This document shows, one piece after another, positions 32,483 to 41,209 of a stretch of 64,000 nucleotides of DNA (positions are counted from its first letter, which is position 1; each line of letters opens with the position of its first letter). Below the pieces are notes generated by a model. That model made no database searches, was not told where the DNA came from, and saw nothing but the letters and a program-made list of their open reading frames with translations. The stretch comes from WLJO01 sp032117595 (GTDB lineage Bacteria; Actinomycetota; Acidimicrobiia; Acidimicrobiales; Ilumatobacteraceae), in contig JAULYZ010000011.1 of the NCBI GenBank assembly GCA_032117595.1, forward strand, positions 14,516 to 78,515. Reading direction: 5' to 3'. Position numbers and translations under genes: made by a program.

Positions 32483-33796
32483 TCAGACCCCGGCGTCGAA
32501 CCGTTCGCCGATCGCGTTGGTCACGCCGGCGTCGGTGCCGAAGACCTGTTTCTGACGCGGGCCGACGCCCGTGGCCACGAGTGCCCGCAACAGGAGCGAG
32601 GCCTCCCCGAAGGAGGTGAGCACCACGGCATCGGGGTCTGCGTCACGCACGCGCCGCGCAAGGTCGAAGAACGTTTCGCGGTCGGGGTCGTAGGCGATGC
32701 TGCCCACCACCGCCACCTCTCGGCGCGCGAGTGCGATCGTCAATTGATCGGCAACTCCGAGCCCGTAGGGGTCGTCGATGACGAGGAGGAACGCCGAGTT
32801 GTTGCCCCGGTCTGCGATGAGTTGGGCCAACGCCTCGGCTTGAAGGAGATCCGACGCGATGTTCCGGAAGTAGAGGCCGCGGTCGGGAAGCGTGCTGAGG
32901 ATCGTGGCGGTGTTCGACGGCGAGAACAGCACCACCCCCGCGCTGGTCACGATGTCGAGCACCTCGAGGGTGACCGCCGAGGTCGACGGACCGACGATTG
33001 CGTCAACTCCCTCCGCCACGAGCGATTCAGCGGCTCGGCGTGCCCGGTCGGTGCTGGCGTCGCCCGAGTCGACGACCGAGACCTCGATCGGCTTTCCGAG
33101 TACCCCGCCCGCTGCATTGATCTCGTCCACTGCGAGTTCGACACCCGACCGGATCGCCGGCGTGAAGATCGTGGTGGTCTGGGTGAGGTCCACGAGGACC
33201 CCGATGCGGAGAACGCCGTTGCCCTCGCGGGTTCCCTCGGCCCGGGGCTCGTTCGCCGACATCTCGGGCGGCGCGCTTGCCGCGACGAAGAAGGAGCGCG
33301 CAGGGTCGATCCGGTCGTTGGCGCCCATCGTGCGGACCTCGTAGATCGCCTCGCCCGGCTCGCCTTGAGCCCCGAGCGGCGCGGTGCCCGACTCTCCGTC
33401 GTAGTCGGGGTCTCCTCCCTGGAGGACCAGTTCCCGGCATCGCTGGAATGTTGTGCACTTCGACCCGCCGCCGGTGATGCCCACGATCTCGCTCGCCATG
33501 GAGATGCCGTCGGAGCCGGCGGCCTCGGTCGCGAGCGCAATGGTCACCACGGCGTCGTAGGCGTTTCCTGCATAGTCGGTGTCGTCGAGGCCATCCGATC
33601 CGCTGGGCGTCGTTCCGAGTCGCTCGATGAATGCCTCGCTCAGCGAGACGCTCGCAACGGTTCCCGTGAGACCCTCGAGAGCTCCAGTCACATCGGGGCG
33701 CTCGTCGCAGGCGGTACCGATGGCGAGGAGTGAGAGGGACACCGAGCAGGCCACGAGGGCGGCTGAGCGTCTCGAGCGTCGGCTCGTGCGGGTCAT
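32483..33796 (-). CDS. Leu/Ile/Val-type substrate-binding lipoprotein with circularly permuted domain order
   Basis: A 437-residue protein with a signal peptide and lipobox IGTAC (Cys30). Residues 36-172 (VTGALEGLTGTVASVSLSEAF, then GNAYDAVVTIALATEAAG, a Cys114/Cys120 pair and GGDPDYDGESG) match what is normally the C-terminal quarter of branched-chain amino-acid binding proteins. Residues 195-437 match the usual N-terminal part: LRIGVLVDL, LAVDEINAAGGVLGKPIEV, IVGPSTSAVTLEV, ending VFGTDAGVTNAIGERFDAGV. The order is therefore C-part, linker, N-part, and the last residues read straight into the first domain. No permease or ATPase genes adjoin. A TAACGT box is at complement 33885-33890 and an aaggaga ribosome site precedes the ATG. 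Confidence 0.88.
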   Translation of the reverse strand: MTRTSRRSRRSAALVACSVSLSLLAIGTACDERPDVTGALEGLTGTVASVSLSEAFIERLGTTPSGSDGLDDTDYAGNAYDAVVTIALATEAAGSDGISMASEIVGITGGGSKCTTFQRCRELVLQGGDPDYDGESGTAPLGAQGEPGEAIYEVRTMGANDRIDPARSFFVAASAPPEMSANEPRAEGTREGNGVLRIGVLVDLTQTTTIFTPAIRSGVELAVDEINAAGGVLGKPIEVSVVDSGDASTDRARRAAESLVAEGVDAIVGPSTSAVTLEVLDIVTSAGVVLFSPSNTATILSTLPDRGLYFRNIASDLLQAEALAQLIADRGNNSAFLLVIDDPYGLGVADQLTIALARREVAVVGSIAYDPDRETFFDLARRVRDADPDAVVLTSFGEASLLLRALVATGVGPRQKQVFGTDAGVTNAIGERFDAGV

Positions 33797-33951
33797 GATC
33801 GTCTCCTTGCCTCTGAGCGGGGGGGGTGCGGGCTGCCGAATCGCTGCTCGGACGAGCCGACCGCGGCCCCGGCAGCGATCCGGCACGTTAGTCCCGCGCT
33901 GATCGGGCACGGGGGTACGCATCCGGCTCGGCCGTACCTCGCAGAAGTGTC

Positions 33952-33964
33952 TAGTGTCCGGGGC
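33952..33964 (+). promoter_or_regulatory. leaderless -10 box for enoyl-CoA hydratase 33965
   Basis: TAGTGT (33952-33957), 7 nt, then ATG 33965; it supports this start over an upstream GTG at 33947. Confidence 0.5.
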
Positions 33965-34765
33965 ATGAGCGAAGTCCTGTATGACGTGTCCGACCACATC
34001 GCAACGATCACTCTCAACGCTCCGGAGCGGATGAACACCATCTCGGGGGCGATGCTGAACGATGTCTCCATGCGACTCCTCGAGGCGGATCGGGACCGTG
34101 AGGTTCGCTGCATCATCCTCACCGGTTCGGGTCGTGCCTTCTGCGCAGGCCTCGACCTCGCCGCTCAGATGAAGGGCCCGAAGGGAAGCCTCGGGAACAT
34201 GGGCAGCCTCGACTCGAACCCCGGGGAGTTCGAGCTTCGCGACGCACCACCGGTGGTGCTGCACAACATCGACACGCCCACCATCTGCGCGGTGAACGGC
34301 GGCGCAGCGGGTTACGGACTCGACATGGCGCTCGGTTGCGACATCCGCATCGCCGCAGCATCGGCCAAGCTCAACCCTGGCTTCGCCAAGCGTGGCATTC
34401 TGCCCGAGAGCGGCGGGACCTGGCTCATGCCGCGGATGGTCGGCTACGCAAAGGCCGCAGAGATCGCCTTCACCGGCCGCACGCTCCTCGCCGACGAAGC
34501 GCTCGAGCTGGGCCTCGTGAACCGCGTGGTCGCCGATGCGGATCTCATCCCGACGGCACGGGAGCTGGCTTCCGAGATCGGATCGAATGCGCCGCTTGCT
34601 GTTCGTGCCATCAAGCGCATGATGCGTGCGGCCGAGACCGAGACCTTCGAGCAGAACGTCCATCACGTGTTCCTGCAGCTGCTGCCGCTGATGCGTACCG
34701 AGGACTTCCGCGAAGGCGTTTCGGCGTTCATGGAGAAGCGGTCGCCCAAGTTCCAGGGCCGGTGA
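33965..34765 (+). CDS. enoyl-CoA hydratase/isomerase family protein
   Basis: A 266-residue crotonase-fold enzyme. IATITLNAPERMNTIS, the oxyanion segment GRAFCAGLDLAAQM and ICAVNGGAAGYGLDMALGCD are diagnostic. FAKRGILPESGGTWLMPR provides the Glu expected at the catalytic position, unlike the homologue at 10057-10842. It probably hydrates or isomerises a 2-enoyl-CoA in fatty-acid or aromatic breakdown. Its stop codon overlaps the GTG start of the next gene (GTGA). Confidence 0.94.
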   Translation: MSEVLYDVSDHIATITLNAPERMNTISGAMLNDVSMRLLEADRDREVRCIILTGSGRAFCAGLDLAAQMKGPKGSLGNMGSLDSNPGEFELRDAPPVVLHNIDTPTICAVNGGAAGYGLDMALGCDIRIAAASAKLNPGFAKRGILPESGGTWLMPRMVGYAKAAEIAFTGRTLLADEALELGLVNRVVADADLIPTARELASEIGSNAPLAVRAIKRMMRAAETETFEQNVHHVFLQLLPLMRTEDFREGVSAFMEKRSPKFQGR

Positions 34766-35358
34766 CGCCGGCACCCGCCGACCCGTTCGCCGTGCTCGGA
34801 ATCGAGTTCGGCGCGCCACTCTCGGAGATTCGTTCGGCAAGGCGGCGTCTGGCACGCGACCTGCATCCCGACCACGGCGGGAGCGAGGAAGCGATGAAGT
34901 CCCTGAACGCGGCGTTCGACGCTGCGGTTGCCCATGCAACCGGTCGCCGTCCCCTCGAGGTTCCGCCGAACCCCGCGAGCACCGTACGCACCCCGGATTC
35001 GGCGAAGCGGACGGGTACGCGGGCCCCGTCGCAGCGGGCGTCGTCTTCCGGTCGTCCCGTGCACGATCATCCGTCGTTCGTGGTCGACGCGCTCCCGGTG
35101 GAGGCCTTCGAGGCGCTGCTCATCGTGACCACTTGGATCGGTGAGGTTCTCGTCGACGAGCCGCCCTATCTGCTCGATGTGCACCTCTACGAGCCGTCGG
35201 ACTGCTGGTGCCGCCTCGAGTTGGTGCCCGATGCCGGAGCGAGCACGGTGAGCATCACCGTGGCCGGTGTCGGTGGGGCACCGGCGCCCGATGTCGAGGT
35301 CGTGCGCGATGTCTGGGTCGCTCATCTCAACCAACTCGGCCGGTGGGAGCCGGGCTGA
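34762..35358 (+). CDS. J-domain (DnaJ-like) protein with unknown C-terminal domain
   Basis: A 198-residue protein. Residues 8-60 form a J domain, with FAVLGIEFGAPLSEIRSARR and the invariant HPD in ARDLHPDHGGSEEAMKS, needed to stimulate DnaK. After a Pro/Ser/Arg-rich linker (about 65-100) a C-terminal domain with WCRLELVPDAGASTVSITV follows that I do not recognise; no zinc-finger or CTD of classical DnaJ is present. It is translationally coupled to the enoyl-CoA hydratase, an odd pairing. Start is GTG. Confidence 0.85.
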   Translation: MTPAPADPFAVLGIEFGAPLSEIRSARRRLARDLHPDHGGSEEAMKSLNAAFDAAVAHATGRRPLEVPPNPASTVRTPDSAKRTGTRAPSQRASSSGRPVHDHPSFVVDALPVEAFEALLIVTTWIGEVLVDEPPYLLDVHLYEPSDCWCRLELVPDAGASTVSITVAGVGGAPAPDVEVVRDVWVAHLNQLGRWEPG

Positions 35359-35378
35359 GGCATCGGCGCGTTCGGCGG

Positions 35379-35398
35379 ACCGCTGTCTCTCGAGCGGT
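35379..35398. terminator. hairpin between convergent genes
   Basis: ACCGCT and AGCGGT form a 6-bp stem with an 8-nt loop in the 72-bp gap between the J-domain gene and the convergent Sua5 gene. There is no U-tract. Confidence 0.35.
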
Positions 35399-35430
35399 GC
35401 GTTCGTCGGTGTGCACAACGTGCTGGTTGG

Positions 35431-36354
35431 CTAGCCCCGTGCGCCTGCAGCCTTGATGAGCCGGTCGCGTACGGCGTGGCCCAGACCCGAGGCTGCCGGG
35501 AGGACGGCCACCACGATGTCGGCGCCCTGCGCATCGGCCTCGCGCAACTGTGCGTAGAGCGTTCGTGCTGCCGCAACGGTGTCGGTTGATGCGTCGAGTG
35601 TCACCACGCTCTTCCCGGAGCGCATCAGGGACTTCTCTTGTCGGTCCGCATCGGCTCGGTCCTCCACGACCACGACGCGCGCCCGTGGCGCGTAGTGCGA
35701 CTCGAGCATTCCTGCAGCTCGGCTCGGCCCGCTGGTGTCCCCGACAGTTCCGAGGAGTTGACGGATCTGTTCCACGGTGATGGCGCCGGGTCGCAGCACC
35801 TGAACCGGATCGACCGTGCAGTCGACGATGGTTGATTCCACGCCGATCGGGCACGGGCCGCCATCGAGAACGAGGTCGATGCTGTCGCCGAGGTCGGTGA
35901 CAACGTGTTCGGCGAGGGTGGGGCTGACGTGTCCGAAACGGTTCGCCGACGGCGCGGCGACGCCGCCTCCGAAGTGTTCGAGCATCGCAGTCGTGAGTGG
36001 ATGGGCCGGTACGCGCAGGCCCACCGTGCTGCGCCCACCGGTGACCCACGATCCAACGCGTGGACCGGCCGGCACGAGCAGCGTGAGCGGTCCGGGCCAT
36101 GCCAGTTCGGCGAGGGAGCGGGCGCTCTCGGGCAGGTCGGTGGTCCAGCCATCGAGTACCTGCTCGGCGCGGGCGAGGTGGACGATGAGCGGATGGTCAG
36201 CAGGCCGGCCCTTGACGGCGAAGATCCGGCGCACCGAGCGCTCGTTCTCGGCATCGGCGGCGAGTCCGTAGACCGTCTCGGTGGGGATGCCGACCAGGCC
36301 GCCGGTCGCGATGACCGACGCAGCGCGAGCGGGGTCGACGGTGACCTCACACAT
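35431..36354 (-). CDS. L-threonylcarbamoyladenylate synthase (Sua5/YwlC/YrdC)
   Basis: Makes threonylcarbamoyl-AMP from Thr, bicarbonate and ATP for the t6A37 modification of ANN-decoding tRNAs. The 307-residue protein has a YrdC domain (GGLVGIPTETVYGLAADA, KGRPADHPLIVHLA, RFGHVSPT and GVESTIVDCT) plus a C-terminal Sua5 domain ending in the RLIKAAG tail, as in the long form. Start: ATG 36354 is preferred; a TTG at 36384 in frame overlaps the stop of the upstream hydrolase (TTGA) and remains possible. Confidence 0.93.
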   Translation of the reverse strand: MCEVTVDPARAASVIATGGLVGIPTETVYGLAADAENERSVRRIFAVKGRPADHPLIVHLARAEQVLDGWTTDLPESARSLAELAWPGPLTLLVPAGPRVGSWVTGGRSTVGLRVPAHPLTTAMLEHFGGGVAAPSANRFGHVSPTLAEHVVTDLGDSIDLVLDGGPCPIGVESTIVDCTVDPVQVLRPGAITVEQIRQLLGTVGDTSGPSRAAGMLESHYAPRARVVVVEDRADADRQEKSLMRSGKSVVTLDASTDTVAAARTLYAQLREADAQGADIVVAVLPAASGLGHAVRDRLIKAAGARG

Positions 36355-36380
36355 GGATCGCAGTTCCCGTGCGAACCCGG

Positions 36381-37070
36381 TCAAACGCAGTCGAGGAACT
36401 CGAGCGCTGCATCGATGAACGCGAAGGCCTCGGGCGTCGCAAAGTGGTCGACATTGCGGAGCACCTTGAGCGTCGAGTTCGGCAGTGCTGTGGCGAGCGG
36501 GTCGCCGGGTCCGGCGAAGTCCTTGTCGCCGATTGCGACGAGCACGGGAATGCTGATGGTGCCGAGGCGCTCGCGGGTCAGCGCGTACGACGAGGTGCGT
36601 TTCAGCACGGCAGCAAGAGCCACCGCGTCCTGTCCCGGCCGGTTGGCGTAGTTGGCGAACACTTGGGCGTCGACATCGCTGTCATCGGCGCGGCCCTCGA
36701 CGCCGGCGAGGAGTCGAGCCCGTCGTTCCTCATCGGGACGAAAGATGTTCTCGCCGATACCGCCGACGACGAGTCGCTGGATTCGGTCCGGGTTCTGGCA
36801 GGCGAGTTGCAGCAGGGTGATTGCCCCGAGGGAGAAACCGATTGCATCGACGGGCTCCGACGGGAGGGCCTCGAGGATTCTGACCGTGAGGTCCTCATAG
36901 GCCGCAGGTTCGTGGGGCTTGGGTGCAGATCCGTGTCCGAGCAGGTCAACGCCGATGACGGTTCGCCCGGCGTCCTCGATGAGAGCGGTCATCCCGCTGC
37001 GTTGCCACGTCTCGGCGAACGACCCGCCCCAACCGTGGACAAGGAGGACCGGAGCCCCCGGATTGGTCAT
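36381..37070 (-). CDS. alpha/beta hydrolase fold protein
   Basis: A 229-residue single-domain hydrolase. VLLVHGWGGSFAETW is the oxyanion strand, AIGFSLGAITLLQLA the nucleophile elbow (Ser in GFSLG), VAIGDKDFAGPGD the acid loop and NVDHFATPEAF the catalytic His. There is no signal peptide. The substrate is not predictable. It is immediately upstream of the Sua5 gene. A TAGCGT box 6 nt before the ATG indicates a leaderless promoter, divergent from guaB1. Confidence 0.92.
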   Translation of the reverse strand: MTNPGAPVLLVHGWGGSFAETWQRSGMTALIEDAGRTVIGVDLLGHGSAPKPHEPAAYEDLTVRILEALPSEPVDAIGFSLGAITLLQLACQNPDRIQRLVVGGIGENIFRPDEERRARLLAGVEGRADDSDVDAQVFANYANRPGQDAVALAAVLKRTSSYALTRERLGTISIPVLVAIGDKDFAGPGDPLATALPNSTLKVLRNVDHFATPEAFAFIDAALEFLDCV

Positions 37071-37082
37071 GGGGGCACGCTA
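37071..37082 (-). promoter_or_regulatory. leaderless -10 box for hydrolase 36381-37070
   Basis: TAGCGT (complement of 37077-37082), 6 nt, then ATG. A plus-strand TAGCCT at 37092-37097 may serve guaB1, giving a divergent pair. Confidence 0.5.
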
Positions 37083-37137
37083 CTTCACCTGTAGCCTTGG
37101 TTGGCCCCTGAACGGGCCAGGAGGACACGACCCAGCC

Positions 37138-38574
37138 ATGCGTTTCCTGAACGATCGCCCGCCGTACGACCTGACGTACAACGACGTGTTCATGGTGCCG
37201 AGCCTGTCGTCGGTGCCCTCCCGTCTCGACGTGGATCTCACCACCCCCGATCGCCTCGGCACGACGATTCCTGTCGTGGTCTCCAACATGACTGCTGTCG
37301 CCGGGCGTCGCATGGCAGAGACCGTTGCGCGTCGAGGTGGGATGGCTGTTCTTCCCCAGGACATCCCGCTCGACGTGGTCGAGCAGGTGATCGGGTGGGT
37401 GAAAAGTCGAAATCCTGTCTTCGAGACTCCAATCACCCTCTCGCCGCAGGACACCATCGGGGATGCGCTCGGGCTCATCCACAAACGGGCGCACGGCGTG
37501 GTGATCGTTGTCGACGACGAGAACCGCCCGGTCGGGATCTTCTCCGAGAGCGATGCCGCTGGGTACGACCGCTTCTCGCAGTTGGTCAACGTGATGTCCC
37601 GAGACCTCGTGACGGTGTCGCATCGCTCGGGGCTCGACGAGGTGCACGACCAACTCACGCGGTTGCGTATCTCGGCTGCACCGGTGGTGGACGACGACGG
37701 CCGGCTGCTCGGGATCGTCACCCGCAAGGGTTCGCTGCGCTCCACCATCTACCGACCCGCGGTCGACCGTGAGGGCCGCCTGATGGTGGCGGTTGCGGTG
37801 GGCATCAACGGTGAGCCGGCCGCCAAGGCGAAAGAACTCGCATCGATGGGCGCCGACGTCCTTGTCATCGACACGGCGCACGGTCACCAGGTCCGGATGC
37901 TGCGCGCCATCGAGGCGGTCCGCGCCGCCGTGCCCGATGCAAAGATCGTTGCTGGAAACGTGGTGACGGCCGACGGCACCCGACAGATCATCGAGGCCGG
38001 CGCCGACGTGGTGAAGGTGGGCGTCGGGCCCGGGGCCATGTGCACCACACGGATGATGACCGGGGTCGGCCGTCCGCAGTTCTCTGCGGTCGTCGAGTGC
38101 TCCGAGGCGGCTCGTGCGGCCGGAGGCCATGTGTGGGCCGATGGCGGTGTGCGGTATCCGCGCGACGTGGCGCTCGCACTCGCTGCCGGTGCAGCGAGTG
38201 TGATGTTCGGGTCATGGCTCGCTGGCACCTATGAGTCCGCAGCCGACACGCTCCGGGACCTCGAAGGGCGTCTCTACAAGGAGAGCTTCGGTATGGCGTC
38301 GAACCGCGCCGTGAAGAACCGCACTCGCGAGGAGAGTGCCTTCGAGCGGGCCCGCAAGGAGCTCTTCGAGGAAGGTATCTCCACGTCGCGCATGTACTTG
38401 GACACCGAGCGTCCCGGGGTCGAGGACATCCTCGATCAGATCGTCGCTGGTGTCCGGAGCGCATGCACCTACGCCGGGGCCGCGAGCATCCCCGATTTCT
38501 GCGAGCGAGCAGTTGTCGGTGTTCAGAGCGCAGCCGGCTACGACGAGGGGCGCCCGCAGGGCACGAGTTGGTGA
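37138..38574 (+). CDS. guaB1: GuaB1-type IMP dehydrogenase/GMP reductase family protein
   Basis: A 478-residue TIM-barrel enzyme with two inserted CBS domains (about residues 95-215). YDLTYNDVFMVPSLSS is typical of actinobacterial GuaB1. The catalytic Cys lies in GVGPGAMCTTRMMTGVG, followed by WADGGVRYPRDVALALAAGA. GuaB1 in mycobacteria has been described as a GMP reductase rather than a true IMP dehydrogenase, so the direction here is inferred. ATG 37138 has a caggagg site about 13 nt upstream. It heads guaB1-cmk-plsC, with the cmk start overlapping its stop. Confidence 0.93.
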   Translation: MRFLNDRPPYDLTYNDVFMVPSLSSVPSRLDVDLTTPDRLGTTIPVVVSNMTAVAGRRMAETVARRGGMAVLPQDIPLDVVEQVIGWVKSRNPVFETPITLSPQDTIGDALGLIHKRAHGVVIVVDDENRPVGIFSESDAAGYDRFSQLVNVMSRDLVTVSHRSGLDEVHDQLTRLRISAAPVVDDDGRLLGIVTRKGSLRSTIYRPAVDREGRLMVAVAVGINGEPAAKAKELASMGADVLVIDTAHGHQVRMLRAIEAVRAAVPDAKIVAGNVVTADGTRQIIEAGADVVKVGVGPGAMCTTRMMTGVGRPQFSAVVECSEAARAAGGHVWADGGVRYPRDVALALAAGAASVMFGSWLAGTYESAADTLRDLEGRLYKESFGMASNRAVKNRTREESAFERARKELFEEGISTSRMYLDTERPGVEDILDQIVAGVRSACTYAGAASIPDFCERAVVGVQSAAGYDEGRPQGTSW

Positions 38575-39230
38575 GCCGTCCGGGCGTGTCACGGCTCTTC
38601 GTCATCGCCATCGACGGACCTGCGGGTGCAGGGAAGTCAACCATCGGTCGTGCCCTCGCGGCCCGTCTCGGGCTCGAATACCTCGACACCGGTGCGATGT
38701 ACCGCAGCGTCACCGTCGCCGCCGTCCGTTCTGGGGTGGACGTCACCGATGTGTCGGCGGTGGCCGAAGTGGCCCGCCGGATCACCATCGAGGTCGGCGA
38801 ACGGGTGGCGGTCGACGGTGTCGACGTCACCGAGGCCATACGTTCGCCGGAGACCAACGCGTCGGTGAGCACCGTGGCGGCAAATCCGCAGGTGCGCGAG
38901 GAGATGGTTCGCCGTCAGCGTCAGTGGGCCGAGGAGCGGGGCGGTGGTGTGCTCGAGGGGCGCGACATCGGCTCCGTAGTGTTCCCGGATGCCGTGCTGA
39001 AGGTGTACCTCACAGCGTCTGCCCTCGAGCGCGCGCAACGCCGGGCGCTCGAGAGCAACGGTGATGTCGCCGAGATCGCAGCGAGCATCGAGGCCCGCGA
39101 CCGCAAGGACAGCGAACGAGCGGTGGCGCCACTCACGGAGGCCAACGGTGCGGTGGTCATCGACACCACAGGGCGCGCGGTCGACGATGTACTCGGGGAG
39201 CTGCTCGGACTCGTGGAGGTCCGTCGATGA
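38571..39230 (+). CDS. cmk: (d)CMP kinase
   Basis: Phosphorylates CMP and dCMP to the diphosphates. The 219-residue P-loop kinase shows IAIDGPAGAGKSTIGRALA (Walker A), LEYLDTGAMYRSVT, LEGRDIGSVVFPDA and the lid segment EARDRKDSERAVAPL, all characteristic of Cmk. GTG start overlaps the guaB1 stop (GTGA); GTG 38586 is an alternative. The end overlaps plsC by 4 nt (ATGA). The guaB1-cmk-plsC coupling joins purine, pyrimidine and phospholipid precursor metabolism in one transcript. Confidence 0.95.
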   Translation: MSRPGVSRLFVIAIDGPAGAGKSTIGRALAARLGLEYLDTGAMYRSVTVAAVRSGVDVTDVSAVAEVARRITIEVGERVAVDGVDVTEAIRSPETNASVSTVAANPQVREEMVRRQRQWAEERGGGVLEGRDIGSVVFPDAVLKVYLTASALERAQRRALESNGDVAEIAASIEARDRKDSERAVAPLTEANGAVVIDTTGRAVDDVLGELLGLVEVRR

Positions 39231-39907
39231 CGAAGGTGAAGTCAGCGGTCCTCGGTCAGGGCCTTGCGGGTCGGCTGTTCTTCCGGGTGTGCCGCGATCT
39301 GTGCATGGTCATCTGCACGCTGTACTTCCGCATGACCTGTAACGGACGCGAGCACGTGCCCAAGCAGGGTGCCTATGTGCTTGCTGCTGTGCACCGCTCC
39401 AATGTGGACATCGTCGTGACCGGGACGGTCACGCGTCGACGGCAGCGGTACATGGGGAAGGACTCGCTCTGGAAGCGGCAGCCGGGGAGCTGGGTGCTCA
39501 CGGCGCTCGGCGGCTTCCCGGTGTCTCGGGGCACCGTCGACCGGCTCGCCCTCCAGCGCTGCATCGATGTGCTCGAGGCAGGCGAGCCACTGGTGCTGTA
39601 TCCGGAGGGAACGCGACTGAGCGGACCCACGGTGGGGGAACTCTTCGACGGAGCGATGTACATCGCCTCGAAGGCAGGTGTGCCGGTGGTTCCCGTGGGC
39701 ATCGCAGGCACCGAACGCGCCATGGCCAAGGGCGCAACGATGATCCGACCGTCGAAGGTCCATCTCGAGATCGGCTCACCGATCATGCCTCCCGTCGCGA
39801 TCGACGGGCGCCGTGTGTCGCGCGACTTGCTCAATCAGTCAACCGAGCGACTGCGAGCCGAACTGCAGCGCCTGTTCGACCTTGCGCAGGAGCGCACGGC
39901 GCGCTGA
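39227..39907 (+). CDS. plsC: 1-acyl-sn-glycerol-3-phosphate acyltransferase family protein
   Basis: A 226-residue PlsC-type acyltransferase. A short N-terminal hydrophobic stretch (MVICTLYFRM region) may attach it to the membrane. The catalytic HX4D is AVHRSNVDIVV, and LYPEGTRLSGP is the substrate-phosphate motif. VPVVPVGIAGTERAM is conserved block IV. Expected reaction: acylation of lysophosphatidate to phosphatidate. It is coupled to cmk by an ATGA overlap. Confidence 0.93.
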   Translation: MTKVKSAVLGQGLAGRLFFRVCRDLCMVICTLYFRMTCNGREHVPKQGAYVLAAVHRSNVDIVVTGTVTRRRQRYMGKDSLWKRQPGSWVLTALGGFPVSRGTVDRLALQRCIDVLEAGEPLVLYPEGTRLSGPTVGELFDGAMYIASKAGVPVVPVGIAGTERAMAKGATMIRPSKVHLEIGSPIMPPVAIDGRRVSRDLLNQSTERLRAELQRLFDLAQERTAR

Positions 39908-39917
39908 TTCAGCGGCA

Positions 39918-41204
39918 TCAACTGGCGAGGAACGCCCGGAGCGCCGTACTGAGATGAACAGGATCGTCGGCACCGCACAGTTCCCGTGCCGAGTGCATCG
40001 ACAGTTGGGGAACCCCGACGTCAACGGTCGAGATACCCAGACGCGTTGCGGTGATCGGACCGATCGTGGACCCGCACGGCATGTTGTTGCGGGAGACGAA
40101 CCACTGGACGGGCACCCCAGCCTCGCGGCAACAGCGCTCGAACATGGCCGCTGACTCGGGCGAGGTTGCGTAACGCTGGTTGGAGTTGACCTTGATGGCC
40201 GGCCCGGCGTTCACGATGGCACGGTGGTTCGGCTCGTGGCGTTCGACGTAATTGGGGTGGACGGCGTGTGCGTTGTCGGCCGAGACGCAACTGCTGGTCG
40301 TGAGTGCCGCGAGGAACGCGTCGCGCCCTGCGCCCGATGCGATGGCAAGGCGCTCGAGGACGTGCTCGAGCAGGGGGCCTGCCGCTCCGGTTCGGCTCTC
40401 TGACCCGACTTCCTCGTGGTCGAACAGCGCAACGACTGCGGTCGAGGATGTGGGCTGTGCGCGGGTGATTGCGCGGATGCCGGCCCAGCAGGAGATCTGG
40501 TTGTCGAGACGGGCAGAGGCGATCAGTGAGTAGTCGCTGCCCAGCAACGCAGCAGGGGTGAGGTCATAGAGACAGAGCTCCCAGCTCGCCATCGCGTCGG
40601 GCCCCCGGAGATCGCACTGTTCGGCGAGGAACTCGGCGAACTCGCCGGGTCGCGGTGTTCCCGTGCCCCACACGGGTGTGAGGTGTGTCTGCTTGTCGAG
40701 AACCAGGCCCCGGTCGTTGACCTCGCGGTCGAGGTGGATCGCCAGTTGGGGCACGCGTGCGAGCGGAGCGTGGATCCGTACGAGGTGCGTGTCGCCATCG
40801 GTGTCGATCACCGTCCCGGCGATGCCGAGGTCACGGTCGAGCCACGAGTTGAGGAGCGCCCCGCCGTAGACCTCCACCCCGAGCTGTCGCCATCCGAGCG
40901 CCCCGGTGTCGGGTCGGGGCTTGATGCGGAGTCCAGGCGAGTCGGTGTGTGCACCGATGATTCGGAACGGGTGCGACTCTGCGAGGTCGGGCGCAGACCA
41001 CGCGACGAGGGCGCCACCACGGACGACGAAAGCGCGTAGGTTGCTGGACCAGTCCTTCGACTCGGCGAGTCGTTCGAACCCTGCTCCCTCGAGCCGCTCG
41101 GCAGCGCTCTCGACGGCGTGAGCGGGCGACGGTGACTCGTCGAGGAACCCCATGAGGTCGGCGACGTCGCCCGACTGATCTGCGTTGTGGTGCACGTTGC
41201 TCAC
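39918..41204 (-). CDS. M18 family aminopeptidase
   Basis: A 428-residue zinc aminopeptidase of the aspartyl aminopeptidase family (ApeB/PepC type). Metal and active-site motifs are IGAHTDSPGLRIKPRPD, LFDHEEVGSESRTGA and SMHSARELCGADDP, in family order. AVHPNYVERHEPNHRA is also diagnostic. It is cytoplasmic and releases N-terminal residues from peptides. Start is a GTG at 41204 (SNVHHNAD); the upstream open frame lies over the neighbouring phosphatase. It is 5 nt downstream of that phosphatase gene and probably co-transcribed. Confidence 0.94.
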   Translation of the reverse strand: MSNVHHNADQSGDVADLMGFLDESPSPAHAVESAAERLEGAGFERLAESKDWSSNLRAFVVRGGALVAWSAPDLAESHPFRIIGAHTDSPGLRIKPRPDTGALGWRQLGVEVYGGALLNSWLDRDLGIAGTVIDTDGDTHLVRIHAPLARVPQLAIHLDREVNDRGLVLDKQTHLTPVWGTGTPRPGEFAEFLAEQCDLRGPDAMASWELCLYDLTPAALLGSDYSLIASARLDNQISCWAGIRAITRAQPTSSTAVVALFDHEEVGSESRTGAAGPLLEHVLERLAIASGAGRDAFLAALTTSSCVSADNAHAVHPNYVERHEPNHRAIVNAGPAIKVNSNQRYATSPESAAMFERCCREAGVPVQWFVSRNNMPCGSTIGPITATRLGISTVDVGVPQLSMHSARELCGADDPVHLSTALRAFLAS

Positions 41205-41209
41205 CGCAT

